Source: Peribolospora baueri (taxonomy: Eukaryota; Basidiomycota; Peribolosporomycetes; Peribolosporales; Peribolosporaceae). From it: 64,000 nt of DNA. The translations under genes and the position numbers were made by a program. Within the stretch, counting starts at the first letter, position 1. The number at the start of each line of letters is the position of its first letter. The notes under the pieces were generated by a model. The model was not told the origin of the DNA, searched no databases, and was given only the letters and a program-made list of their open reading frames with translations. The DNA lies in assembly GCA_029717555.1 (NCBI GenBank), contig JAMDHS010000057.1, positions 62,001 to 126,000 of the forward strand, read 5' to 3'. Positions 10,488-22,317 of this stretch are shown piece by piece.

Positions 10488-12948
10488 TCAAAGCTTCTGA
10501 TTCGAAGGTCTCCTGAATGACGGAGACATCGAGTAAGGCGGGTACGCGCCCGCGAACGGCGGCAAGTGCAGGGACCCTTCTAAGCCCAGGGCGTATCCCG
10601 CCGCCGCCTGGGCCGAGCCCGAGGGGGGGTTCGTGGAAGTCCTTGCAGAGGATTCTGCGGAAGGAGAAAGAGGCGGATGAGGGGGTGGCGGAGCCGCTAC
10701 ACCGATGCCTCCTCCGGAGGTGAAGGCCACTCGGCGCTCCATAAGGAGCTGGTGTTGTGTCATGCGGATGCCATGGACGGCCTGCGAAGAAGAAAATGGG
10801 AGATGGGCGGTCAGAGTTGCAGGGGCGGTGGACATTGCAGGGCATGAACGTTTGGTGAAAACAAAAGGCAACGGATATGCAGGTCAGAAATGGCCCCATT
10901 CTCCGATCATGCACATTCGGGAGAGAACGCGCGAAGAAAAGAATTGCGGCCGCTGGTTCACCTGCCTCAAACTCTGCACGTCGTCCTGTAATCGCATGAG
11001 CTCCGCACCAGTGTTCATCTCGTGCCTGTACTCCACCTCGTGCAATGACCTTCCGAGGGAGGACACTTCAGACGAGAGGAGGGAAATGGCAGAGGCGAGC
11101 GTGTCCGGTGGCGGCGGGCGAGGACGAGGTAGGGACGGATTGCGGGGATGGAGACGTGGGACCGCGTCTGTGGAGCCAGACGGCATGAGCGTTGGTGGGC
11201 CTCCCGGGGGCGGAGGGGGGGCGTGAGGAGGAGGCGGGTGATAAGGATGGTGTCCTGACGAACTCTGGACAACAGGTCGACCCGAAGGTGATATGCTTGC
11301 TCGAGGGTGGTGGACCGAGACATTCCAATCGTAAGGCGACAAAAATGGGCGAGGGGAAAGTTCGTATGGAGAAATGACGGATGTGGAAGTGGATGGGCCG
11401 AAGCCATCGAAGTGGTCCGCTGGGGGCGAGAAAAAGTTGGCGCCTTCGGAGAGGGAGCGAGAGTGCATGGGCTCAGAGGTAAAGTAGAATCCCGTCGGCG
11501 AGGCGAGGCCCTCTGTGTCGTCCGCCCCGGTGTCGAGATCCGGGCGCACTTCGCCACCGCCGGCATCGCTCGGCGTCGACCTCTCACTTCGCGCGCTCCG
11601 AGAAGAAGACCTCGGCCTCGCGGAGCCTTGTTTATACCACGGCCCAAGGCTGTTCACGCACCCTTCCACGTCCCTTCTAGTACGCCTCGCTCCAGCCTCC
11701 ATGTCTTCCACGCGCCCTCTCAAGCCCCTGTTTTCCGCCTCCAACTCGGCGATGCGCGAGGTAAAGACGGTGAGGAAGCCTTTGATGGCCTCGAGGGGGC
11801 ACTTGGACAGGTGGTCTTCCTGTCGATCATCCTCGCAACGGCGAAGAGACTTGCGCGGGCCCGTCCAGGGGCAGCCGAAAGACGCATGAGGACAAGACAC
11901 CGGTAGCTCCTCGCAGGTGGATTGATGCTTGGAGAGGTCCGAGCGCACAAATGTGGCCGAACAGTGCTCGCAGGTGACCGTGCGGGCGGGACATATCGAG
12001 CCGTGGGTCTGTGTTCGGAGACGAGAGTCGACCGAGTTGGAAGCGACGTGCTGAACTAGTAAACGTGAGGGAGACGCAAACTCACCTCCATGTCGCAAAA
12101 CTTGACACGACTCCGACAAGCGGGACAGTCTACCATCCTATGCGGACAGCTTTCGAGATGGGACCCGAGGTCTCTACGCAGAGGCTTGGCGCCACACTCG
12201 TCCATGCAGCACGACGTCTCGCGGTACTGGCACGCGTCGCGCAGGTGGGAATCCAGCAGGTGGCGCTGGGTGACGTGGGTGCATCCTAATGGTGCCGAAG
12301 GGCAGGAGACGAGGAGGTCGTTTACCATCTGTCGTTGGAGCCCATTCAAAGGACGAGGAAGCGTATGCCCAGGTAAGCTCCAGGCTCCATCCTCGTGTTC
12401 TTTTACAGCATGTCTCCATGTCGCTTGTCGCTCTACACTCACATTCTTTATGAGCTGATCTCCAGGCCCTAGGCCATCGACGGTTAAAGGGGCGCGACAA
12501 GTAGGGCATGAAGAGGTGTCTTCCAGCGCCCTACACACGCACCTGCCAGCCGTCCAATCCGGCACGACGTTGGATAGAAGGAGCCGGGTGAGCTGACGGG
12601 AGGCCGACACAAAACAAGATACGGTGTTATGGTTGCTCGTTACGATCCTCACCGTTTGCAAAAGGTATGTCGACAACTGCGAGTAGTGACGGGCTCGATG
12701 AAAGGCATCCTGCGCGAACGGGGTCGGCCGTGGCGACAAGGCAAGGGTAAAGCTCGGTCCTCGCGGGCGCAGGTCATTCCATCTGCGATGATGGAGGACG
12801 GAGCGACTTACAGGCAGATGGGACATTTCAAATACGGACTGGTGTGCTCGTCCACGTAGGCGTAGAAATCATTCGAGGCGCTGCTCTCCTCGGGAGTGCG
12901 CTGCGTCGAGCGCTCTCCGCGTGATGATGGAGATTCGGTGGATGACAT
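10488..12948 (-). CDS. RING finger / TRAF-type zinc finger protein, likely E3 ubiquitin ligase
   Basis: This is a 625-residue protein. Exons on the minus strand: 12948-12812, 12709-12653, 12542-12443, 12328-12086, 12008-10962 and 10781-10488. Splicing rebuilds a full C3HC4 RING at about residues 42-85: CPICLMPFIEPV, then CRHTFCKRC, then CPTCRAPL. It is followed by TRAF-type zinc fingers (VSCPSAPLGCTH...H...C; CCMDECGAKPL...H...C; CEHCSATFVRSDLSKHQSTC; CPHASFGCPW...H...C). Next come a predicted coiled coil (EAIKGFLTVFTSRIAELEAE) and a long Ser/Pro/Gly/His-rich region with polyproline (YHPPPPHAPPPPPGG). No MATH domain is visible, unlike animal TRAFs. RING plus TRAF fingers implies an E2-dependent ubiquitin ligase; substrate is unknown. 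The ATG at 12948 is the nearest upstream of the RING exon and follows AAA. Confidence 0.85.
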
Positions 12949-14811
12949 TTTAGAGGTGCTCGCTATCGGATGGAGACAGGCATTGAAGGGAGCGAGAAGG
13001 CGAAGTGAAGAAATGAGGTGGCGGCGATGCGATGGTGGACGTGATCGTCGTTCGTTCGTCGCTGCTCCCCGCCTGATCAACCAACCGAACCGGCTTTTAA
13101 CCGGCTCGTCGGGGCCGATCGAGACACGCACGATTCGTATAACGCTTATCTAATCAATCCTGCGACGCGACTTGACTGGTGTTCTCCACGTGGAGCTCCG
13201 CGCTCGTTATCTATCTCCCACCACCATATCAGTGCAGAGACACCATCGCGCCCGACTCGACATCCACCCGCCGTGTCCCAGTCCACAACTCGGACTCGGA
13301 CTGAAACGAGCTTTTCTTTTTTGGCCTTTGGGCGTTCTCTGATCGGCACGGACTCTTCTCCCCAGACCCTGAGCTCGCCCGTCTCCCCACCGTCGCATTC
13401 GCGGAGACAGATAGCGTCCTCAACTCGACATTGACGTAAACGGGTATGCTTAGAATGAAAACGTCGGCGTGGGCTTCTCCTTTCGTACCGGCGGCGGACG
13501 TCTTTAAGAGCGACGGCGGCGATCAGGGCGGGGGGGGGGGGGGCTTGCCAGTCGAGCACTCGCTGTCCCCGATCTGGCCAACGCGGGCGATGGCGGATGC
13601 GATCGTGAAAAAAGACGACGCAGGCCGTGGATGAATGTTTTGTGACGAGCAAAACCAAAAAGGCGCTATGCTATGATTTGGGGAGCGAGAAAAGTTTTGT
13701 GCTATTGAACGTCGCTTGCGACTCTCCGGGTTCGTTTGTTTTATGAGAAAGAGGCCTAATCTCTCGTATTTTCCTTGGCCGACCTCCGCTCACGCGTAAA
13801 CTTTTTAAAACGTCCTCCCACGCCGCTTCTACGGCGGCGAGCTGCGGCCCCGACGACGTTAACGTTAAAGAAAAAAAATTGCACCAAGGCCTCACTACTA
13901 CAACTGGGATGACAAGCCGCTGAGTCATTGCCATCGCGCACTTGGAGATGCGGGCGCTGACGAGGGGAAAGCGGCTTCAGAGTCCTCTGAGAGTGGGAAC
14001 AAACGTGCCGTTGATACACTGGAAGCCCATGTCGGTCTCGCCCGGATCGCGATCCATTCCTTCCCTCTTTCCTCCAACTGTACGGCACATTTGGTCAAGG
14101 AATCCTAAGCGATATCAGTGACCTCGTGCCGTGCCGTCCCGTAGCCGCAAACGGTTACAGGAAGATAAAGCGGGAAGAAAGATCGAGGAGGAAACGGGTC
14201 TTCAAAAGGGAGGAAAAATCGGCAGGAAGAAACGGTTTTTTCGTGCCACGTGGCAAACCCATCTCCCCTGCCAGCCTCACATTCCGCCCTCTCCCCGGCA
14301 CTGGGACATTCCACCCTTCGCCCTCCAGACCATGTTGTAAGGTAGCAGAAGAGGGCGAGCGGAACAGGTTCCAGAAGCGACCGATTCCTTTCGCATTCGG
14401 TCGCCACATCGAATGACAGCCGCCGGCGAAATTTGTGAGCGTCACTCAGCTCCATCGCCCCAAATGCTACCGCCGGCCTGGGCATTCGGCATCCTTCCAG
14501 CTCGTGGAGGCTCCCCATCGTCCCTTTCACAGAGCTCACTCGGTTGTCTAATCGTCCAGGCTCGGCCCATTCTGTGTAAGGATAGTGAAATTTCAGCTAG
14601 GCTTGATTAATATCTGTCGACGTTGGGAAAAACGACGGCGAAGAAAGTCGGGAACAGACGCGTTGGCGGTGATTTGATGTCTTGATGGGCGAAAGTGAAA
14701 GAGAGGACAGAGAGAATAGAGAGCGGCAAGAAGAACGACCGCCGACAGTGCGGTTGACTAGAGTTCCTGCTTGGTACCTTCAGACACATATACGCAGCTG
14801 CACCAACGATA
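12949..14811. other. 1.9-kb intergenic region with a 14-G homopolymer
   Basis: This stretch lies upstream of the RING/TRAF gene and downstream of the Vma22-like gene. A G homopolymer of 14 bases lies at 13530-13543. Open frames on the minus strand (for example 14105-14539) have no recognisable domain or supporting splice structure. I find no RNA gene or mobile element. Confidence 0.35.
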
Positions 14812-16138
14812 TTACAACCTCCTCATTTCCTTTCTCAACGCCCCCGCCTCCCTCTCCAGCAACCTTAGCTCCATCCTGCAGCTCAGAACCCCCCGCACGT
14901 CGTGTTCGTGCCGCTCCCGCTCCCGCTCCGCCTCCTTCTCCTCTCCGTTCTGTACATCCTCACCAACCACTCCCTCCACCCGAATCCTGCCCACGAGCTC
15001 TTCCAGCCCTTCCAAAAAGCCTTTCTGAGCAGCCCTAAGCGACGGCGAAGGCAGCGCCGAGAACTGGGCGATCGGGTTCGGCGGACCCCGCCGGGGGTTC
15101 GCTTCAAGTTCGGAATCGCTTTCAGAGGAGAGCTCCGCATCGCTGGAGCGACGTTCGCTTGTGCGAGCGGATGTGCGGTGCGAATCGCTCCCACCAGCGT
15201 TCGAGCGTCGTTCCTTCTCGACGCTTGTCGCCAAGGGTTTCTCCGGCGATCGTCCTGCTGCCGCTTCCGTATCCCCTGAAGTCGACGCCTTGCGTCGTCG
15301 CAGCCCTTCCTTGCCCGTCGCCTCCGCTTCTCGCCCTTTCTCTTCGACGAGCGTGGTCTGCCCAAGCAACTCTTCAAGCTCTTCCGTGTCCGCTTCTGCA
15401 GTATCGGGTAGAAGCAGTCGACCGGACGGGTTCTTGGGGTCTAGACACGTTTTAAGGCAGAACCGGTGGGCGTATTCACCTGCTGACATTGTTGACGGGG
15501 AGAGGCTGACACGCATGGGAGATTGGGGTTGGAAGGGGGAAAGAGATGTCGTAAGGCCGTCGGACAGACAAAAACTTTGCGAGATGCAGAGGAGAGATCG
15601 CAGTTCTTTCGCATTCCCGTCCGGTCCGGTCGCCCACTCACATCCCTACCGCCGTCCTGGCCTTCATCCTCTCGTCGTAGCTATCCTGGCCCACTCTGTG
15701 CGGACCCAGATCCGTCTTCGCGCGGGAAAGATTGAAAAAAGCCTGTCAAAGCAAGATGGAAAAGGTTGAGCAGAGTTGGATACGCGAGTGATCAGGTCGG
15801 TTTGCACCAGTCCGCTCGAGGGCAGCCCGGATTTGATGATGGAGAGCTCCGCACCAAGCCAGTGCCGCCGTGAAAAGGAAACGCCGGGCGGCCGGAGAGA
15901 AACGAGAAGAAGACGGCGAGAGTACATCGGCACTGAGAAGGAGCAAACACGCAGGAACACGCACAGATGAAAGATGCTTCTGCGCTTTCTCCCAAGAAGC
16001 CTGATACCGTTCGAGGGCGTCGAGGTATTGTTCGAGGAGGTCGTCGAGCCCTGTCCGATTTTGGTTTCGAGGGTCGGGATATTTTGTCGCACAGGCGCGA
16101 GGACACGCGTGCAGGGCAGTCGATGGACGAAAATCCAT
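14812..16138 (-). CDS. VMA22: Vma22/CCDC115-like V-ATPase assembly factor
   Basis: This is a predicted 322-residue protein. Exons: 16138-15965, 15742-15642 and 15505-14812, phases consistent. The N-terminal helix LDDLLEQYLDALERYQASW, the following block AFFNLSRAKTDLGPHRVGQ with YDERMKA, and the C-terminal NPIAQFSALPSPSLRAAQ helix match the pattern of Vma22/CCDC115 proteins (coiled coil, FxLxxARYxxG-like block, then DPxxWFGxLxPxxLRxAQ). These ER proteins help assemble the Vo sector of the vacuolar proton ATPase. Here the two conserved ends are separated by a long Ser/Glu/Arg-rich acidic insert, making the protein longer than the yeast form (about 180 residues). The call rests on recalled family motifs, so moderate confidence. 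The gene sits 256 bases downstream of the FSH1-like gene on the same strand. Confidence 0.68.
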
Positions 16139-16394
16139 TTGTCGGTCGAACGAGCCAGTTCCGATTCCAGTGTGGTCGTTATTTTGAATCAAGTTGAGGC
16201 GAAGCATCCGATAGCCATGGTGCGATGAAGAGAGAAAGAAAGTACAAAAAGCAAGTCTAATTGAGCATGCCATTCCATCACATCCAGCAACGTGCATGTC
16301 TAGAGTTGTAAGTGTAGAGATCGGATGAGAGAGGGGCGCCAAGAGCGGAGGAAGAGGAAGGAGAGCAGGAGAAAGACGAAAGAGGAATAAAATT

Positions 16395-17862
16395 CTACAG
16401 ACTGCTCTGGAGCGCTTTCCTCTTGTTATCTTCCTCTCCAATGTTTGCGCCTCTGTCGTCGCTCCTTGCCACCGCCGCACCAGCCCCAGCTCCAGGCGAA
16501 CCCGACGCGTTTAGAACGGGGGTCTGCGCCCCACTGGTTAAAGGGGTGGCGGTTCCGCTCGCAGGGTTGGACTTGGGAAGAGGAGAGGGGACCTCGTCGG
16601 GTCCAGGGTTGGCAGAGGAGGTGAGGAAGAAAGCCATGTAAGAGGCATAGAAGTGGCGCCAAGACGCTCTGTCAGGATGAGAACAGGAAAGATGGGCGAA
16701 GGAGGGGCAAAAAAACAGAAGCGCAAGAAGGGAGATACAGCCAGAAATGAGCCCAGTCAGCCAAAGGTAAAATAAAGTGTCTAAAACGAGATAAGGTAGA
16801 CTCGGACGCACGTGCTAGGGATGAAATGGGACCCCTCGTGGAATTCTACGCGAGGGTTGAGAGAAACTTGCATGAGCGAGTCGCTTCGTTCTGATAACCG
16901 AACAAGATGGAAGAGCAGAAATAAGAAATCAATAAAGGGTAGCACAAATTAGCGGAGATCACCATCTCCCTGGTCGTTCCGCACTTGAGCGGGGACACCT
17001 TCCACATGAGAGAAGTTGGCTCACCAGGGGTGACGATAACGTCATTCCTTCCGATGATTTGCAAGCTCGGCGTCTCCATGTGAGGATCAAAAAGACGAGC
17101 AAGTCTAAGGTCGCGGGTGTAGAACCCTCCTACAGCGATGCAAAACTTGAATCTACCCTGGTTGGAGGGGACTTGGAAACTTGGGTACAGGTGAGGTCGT
17201 TCGAGGAGGCAGGAGAGGACGGCGGCTATGGGAGAGGGTAAGAGGGAGAGGGATGAGGGCTCAGAGTCGTGCGACAAAGAAAGAAAGACAAAAAGAATTA
17301 GATGCGCGACGGAACATACCCAAGCACGCCCCTTGCGAGAAACCAAAGACGCCGTCGAACTGGAAGGGAGACAGCAGCAGGCTCGGACGTGAGTTGGGCT
17401 CTCGGCGGAACGCCAGTGGTCCGTGCGCGGGAGCTCTATAGCGGCTTCCGGCTCTCTCTCCCACTCACCGGCCCCTCCTTCTTCATTATGTCGGATAGGC
17501 TGCTGACCGTCTCCTCCCATCCGATGTAGTTGTAGTCGTCGCGAACCTTCCACCAGGCCCTAGGCTGCTCACTGAGGGGCAAGTCCTCAGGTCTGGTCGA
17601 AGCCTTAGCGTCAGAATCGAAACTGTCCGCGGCGCTGCCGGCAAAGTCAACCTTTTCAACGATGTGTGGTCCGTCGGCGAAGTAAAAGTCGGCCACGTCC
17701 TTGCACGCCTTCTTGATCGCGCCCATCTTCTTGGAGAGGATCACCGAGTTCTGACGGGAGGAGAGGAGAAGAGATGACTACGGCCTGCTTGAATCGGGGC
17801 CCCACACGCGTACGTACCTGGGTGTAGCCATGAAGGCATAGGACACGCATCTTGGCCGCCAT
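16395..17862 (-). CDS. FSH1: FSH1-family serine hydrolase
   Basis: This is a 306-residue alpha/beta hydrolase. Exons: 17862-17818, 17750-17469, 17359-17320, 17225-17025, 16890-16812 and 16668-16395, all phases closing. It begins MAAKMRVLCLHGYTQ, typical for FSH1 (PF03959). The catalytic triad is visible: Ser117 in GVFGFSQGA, Asp184 in IIGRNDVIVTP and His211 in HEGSHFIPS. The block GWEETVSSL near residue 100 is also family-like. Beyond the usual end (about 240 residues in yeast Fsh1) there is a Ser/Pro/Gly/Ala-rich extension of about 60 residues that looks disordered. Physiological substrates of this family are poorly known (ester hydrolysis); it resembles human OVCA2. The gene is divergent from SPT7. 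Confidence 0.9.
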
Positions 17863-18351
17863 CGGTCGCTTCTTGTCCCTCCTTGATATCCTTTTTTTGT
17901 CCAACGTCGATCTTGCCTCGACGACGTCGCCGGCGTTCCTTGAAGGCCGTCATCGTCACATGACCCGACAATGGGCCTCCGGCCTCCGGCCTCTCCGCGC
18001 TAAGCATCACGTGACGAACCTCTCGGCCGCCGGACTCGTTTGGCAATCAGGACGGCGGTTTCCGTTTCTTTGTGCTCTCCACCGACAGTCGGACGACATC
18101 TCGAGCTGCTTTGGGCTCCTTCCTTTTCTTGCCCACATATTGGTTGCCTTCTTCAGCAGCACACGCCCCCACGTCTCCGGTAACCGTGCTCCAAGCAGGC
18201 CCCGTCCGGCTCAAGCCGGTTTCGGCATAGCACCCTCTCCGCGCGCAACCCCCTGCTACGCTTTGATGCAATCGCGAGCCGCTCTTGCTCTTGCGAGAAG
18301 CCCGCTTCCCTTTCTTCACCTCCTCCTGACTGAGAAGAGTGGCTTGCAAGG
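17863..18351. promoter_or_regulatory. Divergent promoter region FSH1-like / SPT7
   Basis: These 489 bases separate two divergently transcribed start codons, so this interval must hold both promoters. It contains GC-rich and CT-rich tracts and no evident open gene. No specific factor site is claimed. Confidence 0.4.
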
Positions 18352-21300
18352 ATGAAGGTGCGTGCCATGGAACTGCTTGTTTTCGATCTTGCCAGCTCTG
18401 GTCATCGCCAACGCTCCTCCCATCCCGCCTTCCGCCGCCCCGTCTCCAATGGCCTCCCCGTCTTCCTCTCCCATCCAGTATTTGCTACAAATGATCGAAG
18501 GCCGCCGGGAGGCCGTGCGGATGAACAACCGGGAGCTTGTCAATTTGATGCAAGATATTCGAGAGGGAAGGGTGAGTCAGGCGAGGCAGCCTGCGAGCGA
18601 TGACGCCGGTTCGCAGTGCCGGCGCTCACGCGGCCGCCGAGATGGCCGCTCGGCTTTTGCACTTTGCTGCGATCGAATTGCCGATCGTACTAAGCGAAGC
18701 ATGGGTCGAGCGAATGCTGATTTTTATGCACTTTGTTCTTTCCGGGCTGTGTACAGGACGAGAAGGAAGACTTCCTGGAGAACCTTGAGCGAGTTATCAC
18801 CGAGCTTAGGAATTACACCGTGAGTTGGTCCGACTCAGATCGAGAATGCGTATGTGCGGTCCGGTTGACGCGTCTTGCGATTTCTCTCCTTTTTGTCTTG
18901 GCAGGAGCATTCAACCGCATTTTTGCAGAGGGTCAGCAAGCGCGAGGCGCCAGACTATTACGATGGTGAGATACCATCAAATGTTCCCCCGATCATTATG
19001 GGCCTTTTGCATCTGGCGAGCCCACACTCAATGCACATATCTCTAACTCTCCATTCCCGGCTGACCTAAAGTCATCCGCCAACCAATGGACCTGGGCACG
19101 ATGCAGAAGAAGATCAAGGCGGCGGCGTACAAGAACAAGGAACAGTTCGCTCGTGACCTCAACTTGATTTGGAGCAACTGCTTGAGGTATAATTCTGACC
19201 TCGTGAGTTCGTCTTTCCGCGCTTGCCTTAATCATTTAAAGGTTCGGGACCAATCTCTCTTATGCGACGATCGACCTCACGTCTCCGCTTTCCCATGTAT
19301 ATCTTCCTTCCCCCCTCACAGGCCCACCCACTCCGCAAGCACGCGGCCGCGATGAAGAAGAAAGCAGATCACCTCCTCGAATTCGTTCCCGATAACCCTT
19401 CCTCGTCCTTCAAAGACGCGCTTGGAGGGTTTTTCTCCAATCTCGACTTGGACGTTGACCTCGGGTATGGGGCTGGGAACGAGGATGGGAACGCGCGTGG
19501 GCAGGCCGGACCTTCTAGTCTGCCTGCGCAAAGGGCGGTGGAGAACGGGAACGTGGATATCATGGATGAGCGAACCGAGACCGTCGGCGACCGTCCGGGA
19601 CGTCCGACGGGGACGGTCGTACCGAAAAAGCGGACCAGGTCTGGAGACGTGGTCAGGGGCGGCGCGAATGGCATTGTTAATGGGATTGAGCCCGGTCGGA
19701 TCGCCGGTGGTGCGGATGAGGGGTGGTGGGACGCTTTACAAACCGAGGAGATGCTCGGTTCTGGCCCTGCTTCCATCTCGGGCTCCAGTGTCGTATCAGG
19801 CCCTGGTTCAGCTTGTTTGCCAGCTTGCCCTCGATGGCCGAGCATGGAGGAGATAGAAGCGGCGATGGCGGAGGAGGCCGAAGTGGCAGAGCGGCGACGG
19901 AAGCGGCTGAAGAGGCCGAAGAGCTCGGCGAGGATCAAGGACAAAGGCAAGGGAAAGGAGGTGGTGCAGAACGGGATGGAGACCGGCAGGCCTGGCTTAC
20001 AAGGCCTAGTGGCGAGGAACATCGCTACGGTCAGGAAGCTGCAGAGGACTAATTCCAGGTTCCTTGGCTTAGCGGCCGCCATGGCCGTGAGTCGTCCTTT
20101 GTCGTTCCTGTCACCTTTTTCTATTGGTGGAAGGGAATATGCGGAGACTTGGGGGCGACAAAATCGTGCCGATCGTTTGACTCTCTTTCCTGTTCACTTT
20201 TGACTTTCTTCCGATGATGCAGCACGATCAACGCCCCTCGGTCGAAGATCTCGCCTCGTCTGAATCCGACGATCCGCCGTCCGCTGCTGAAGAAGACCTC
20301 GCGGGCCCAGCACTGCACGGCCCAGGAAGACCGCCAGACCCGTTCGGACCGGGAGCAAGGCCCCCCCTCCCTCGAGCCCACGCCCGAATATCCGCGAAAC
20401 AAGCATACGATGAGCTGCGACACAAGAACGTTGAACTCTTAGCCCATGCGGGTTTCGAGGGCAGTGGCCAGATCGCCCTCGACGTGTTGACAGAAGTGGG
20501 GGTGGAGTTTCTGAAGAACTTGGGGAGGACGCTCAGATTTTATTCCGACCGGTTTGCCAAGAAGATGAGCCCTGAGGTGGGTGTTTGGCAAGCGAACGAC
20601 GACGGCCGGGCTAAGCGTTGCATACTCATTCCTCCCCTTTGTGTCTTGGCCGATCCACTGACTGTGACAAACCACGTGCCCGCACTCCCAACCTAGGAAA
20701 TCATCCTCCACGTCCTCTACGAGAACGACCAACTCTCCGTTCGCTCTCTAGAGAGCTATATCCGCGACGATGTGGAGCGGTACGGGAACAAGATGGCCGA
20801 GACGTTGCGCAGGCTCAAGGCGAGATTGAAGGAACAGGTGCAGAGGGATCGGGAGGCCATCGCGGACGACATGCTGTTCTCCAAGGACGGGGAGGCGATG
20901 ATTTCGTGTGTACTCTCTCACTTCCCGTCCAGGCTCATCGATCGATGCGGTTCTCTTCTTCTCATTGCCTCCGACTGCCTCCTTCTTTTTTCCCCCACCA
21001 CCATCACAGGGGCCAACTCGGCGCCGAGCTGGGCGAGGACTTTTTTGGATTGGGCGCGCTGGGCCTCGACAAAGAACTGGGCCTTTCGATGCTCAACATC
21101 CCCGCTCGGCTGTGGTCGGGCCATCGGCCAGACGGTGGCGTCCGAGGCGCTGGTCCCAGTGGGCCCGGCGGCGTGCGGGTTGCAGGAGGAGCTCATCAAG
21201 GAAGTGCGGCCGAGGCAAGCGGCGGGACGGGAGAGAGACCGCCGTTGGCATACGAGCCGCCGCGGCCTTACGTGCCGCTTTCGGCGGGCGCGATACAGGT

Positions 21301-21718
21301 GCAAATCGGCCTCTTGCGCGCTTATTATCAGGAGCGTCTGCGGCGGAGAGCCAAGGCCGAGGCGGCGGCGGCGGCGCGCAAGGCCGAGCCTGGTAAGGGC
21401 GAGGACGAACGCGAAACTGGTGCCGGTGCTGGTGCGGCGACGTCGGGAGGAGAAAGTGGAGGAGGCGGAGCGCAAGGGAACGCGATCGACGCTGCGAAGA
21501 GCCAAGAAGGCGCCGGCGCCGAAGGAGGTGCGGCGGCGAGCGATCAGGCGGCCGCGCCAAAAAGGTCTGCGACACCCTTGCCGCCGAGCGCACCGCTCGA
21601 GGTTCCAGAGGACGACGCGGATCGAGCGCCGCTCAAGGCCAAGGTGCCTCCGACGGGCAGACTGCCTCGACGAAAACTGGCCACCGTGCTCGGCTTTCAA
21701 CCAAGCTTCGCTTCGTAG
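18352..21718 (+). CDS. SPT7: SAGA complex subunit Spt7 (bromodomain and histone-fold protein)
   Basis: This is a 796-residue protein. Exons: 18352-18357, 18479-18571, 18757-18819, 18905-18965, 19072-19202, 19322-20086, 20223-20576, 20697-20905 and 21010-21718. The start is read as ATG AAG, a 6-nt exon, spliced to TATTTGCTA to give [12 protein letters not shown]; the longer reading without this splice lacks an ATG. Bromodomain at about residues 60-150 ([16 protein letters not shown], then the acetyl-lysine-binding Asn in CLRYNSD). Histone-fold region at about 425-510 ([43 protein letters not shown]). C-terminal Spt7 signature at about 565-590 ([20 protein letters not shown]). The tail is Ala/Gly/Glu-rich. 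Spt7 scaffolds SAGA, and its histone fold pairs with Ada1. It is shorter than yeast Spt7 (1,332 residues) mainly at the N-terminus. Confidence 0.88.
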
Positions 21719-22317
21719 GGGTGCGCGTGATGAGGCTCTGGTGGGACCGTCGTCGGAGGTTGGTACAAAAGCTAACATTCATCCTTTGTATGAATATTGG
21801 CGTCGCTTTCTTTTGTACGAACGAACCCTCTCGCGGCGGGTGGTTGCCTCGTGGAGGCTTCGTGGGACACCTGCGTCTGAGGTTAGTTAATCCCTTCCTG
21901 AGCCTGCGGCCGACATGGCCCGGCGGTGTTCCACGTTCGATGTGATATCTTCGTCGATGACGACGAGATCTTGTATTATATGTGGCCAGTTGTCGAACGA
22001 GAGAGCCTTTGCCGCATCGCATGCATACGTATATGGAAGCCGAGTGATCGAGCGCTAAGAACGAGGCGGCCTCGGTCGGATGAATTCAAAATTTACGATC
22101 CCCTGAAAGAGTCGGCGTGATCGTTCTATACGTACAAACAAGGCGATAGTTCCCATCTCCCCGAGGGCAGCTGCCAGAGGCACGATGGCGGCAGGTCTTC
22201 ACCGTAGTAGGACACTTGCTGCCGACGCTCCTTCCTCCGCGCCCGTCTACAACACCACACCGTCCCAACGGCGGGCACTGAACGAGACAAAGACGGACGA
22301 GGCGTGCTCGACCGACC
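21719..22317. other. Convergent intergenic region SPT7 / mL58
   Basis: About 600 bases lie between two convergent stops. The base composition is less GC-rich than the flanking genes, and no element is recognised. It is presumably two 3' UTRs. Confidence 0.35.

Noticed and set aside
13146-14540. Minus-strand open frames of 87-170 codons between the RING/TRAF and Vma22-like genes
   Set aside because: No recognisable motif, several overlapping frames, and partly built on a G homopolymer.
18362-18480. SPT7 start at 18362 without splicing
   Set aside because: The codon at 18362 is GTG. The ATGAAG at 18352 with a good donor and a good acceptor at 18478 gives a better N-terminus.
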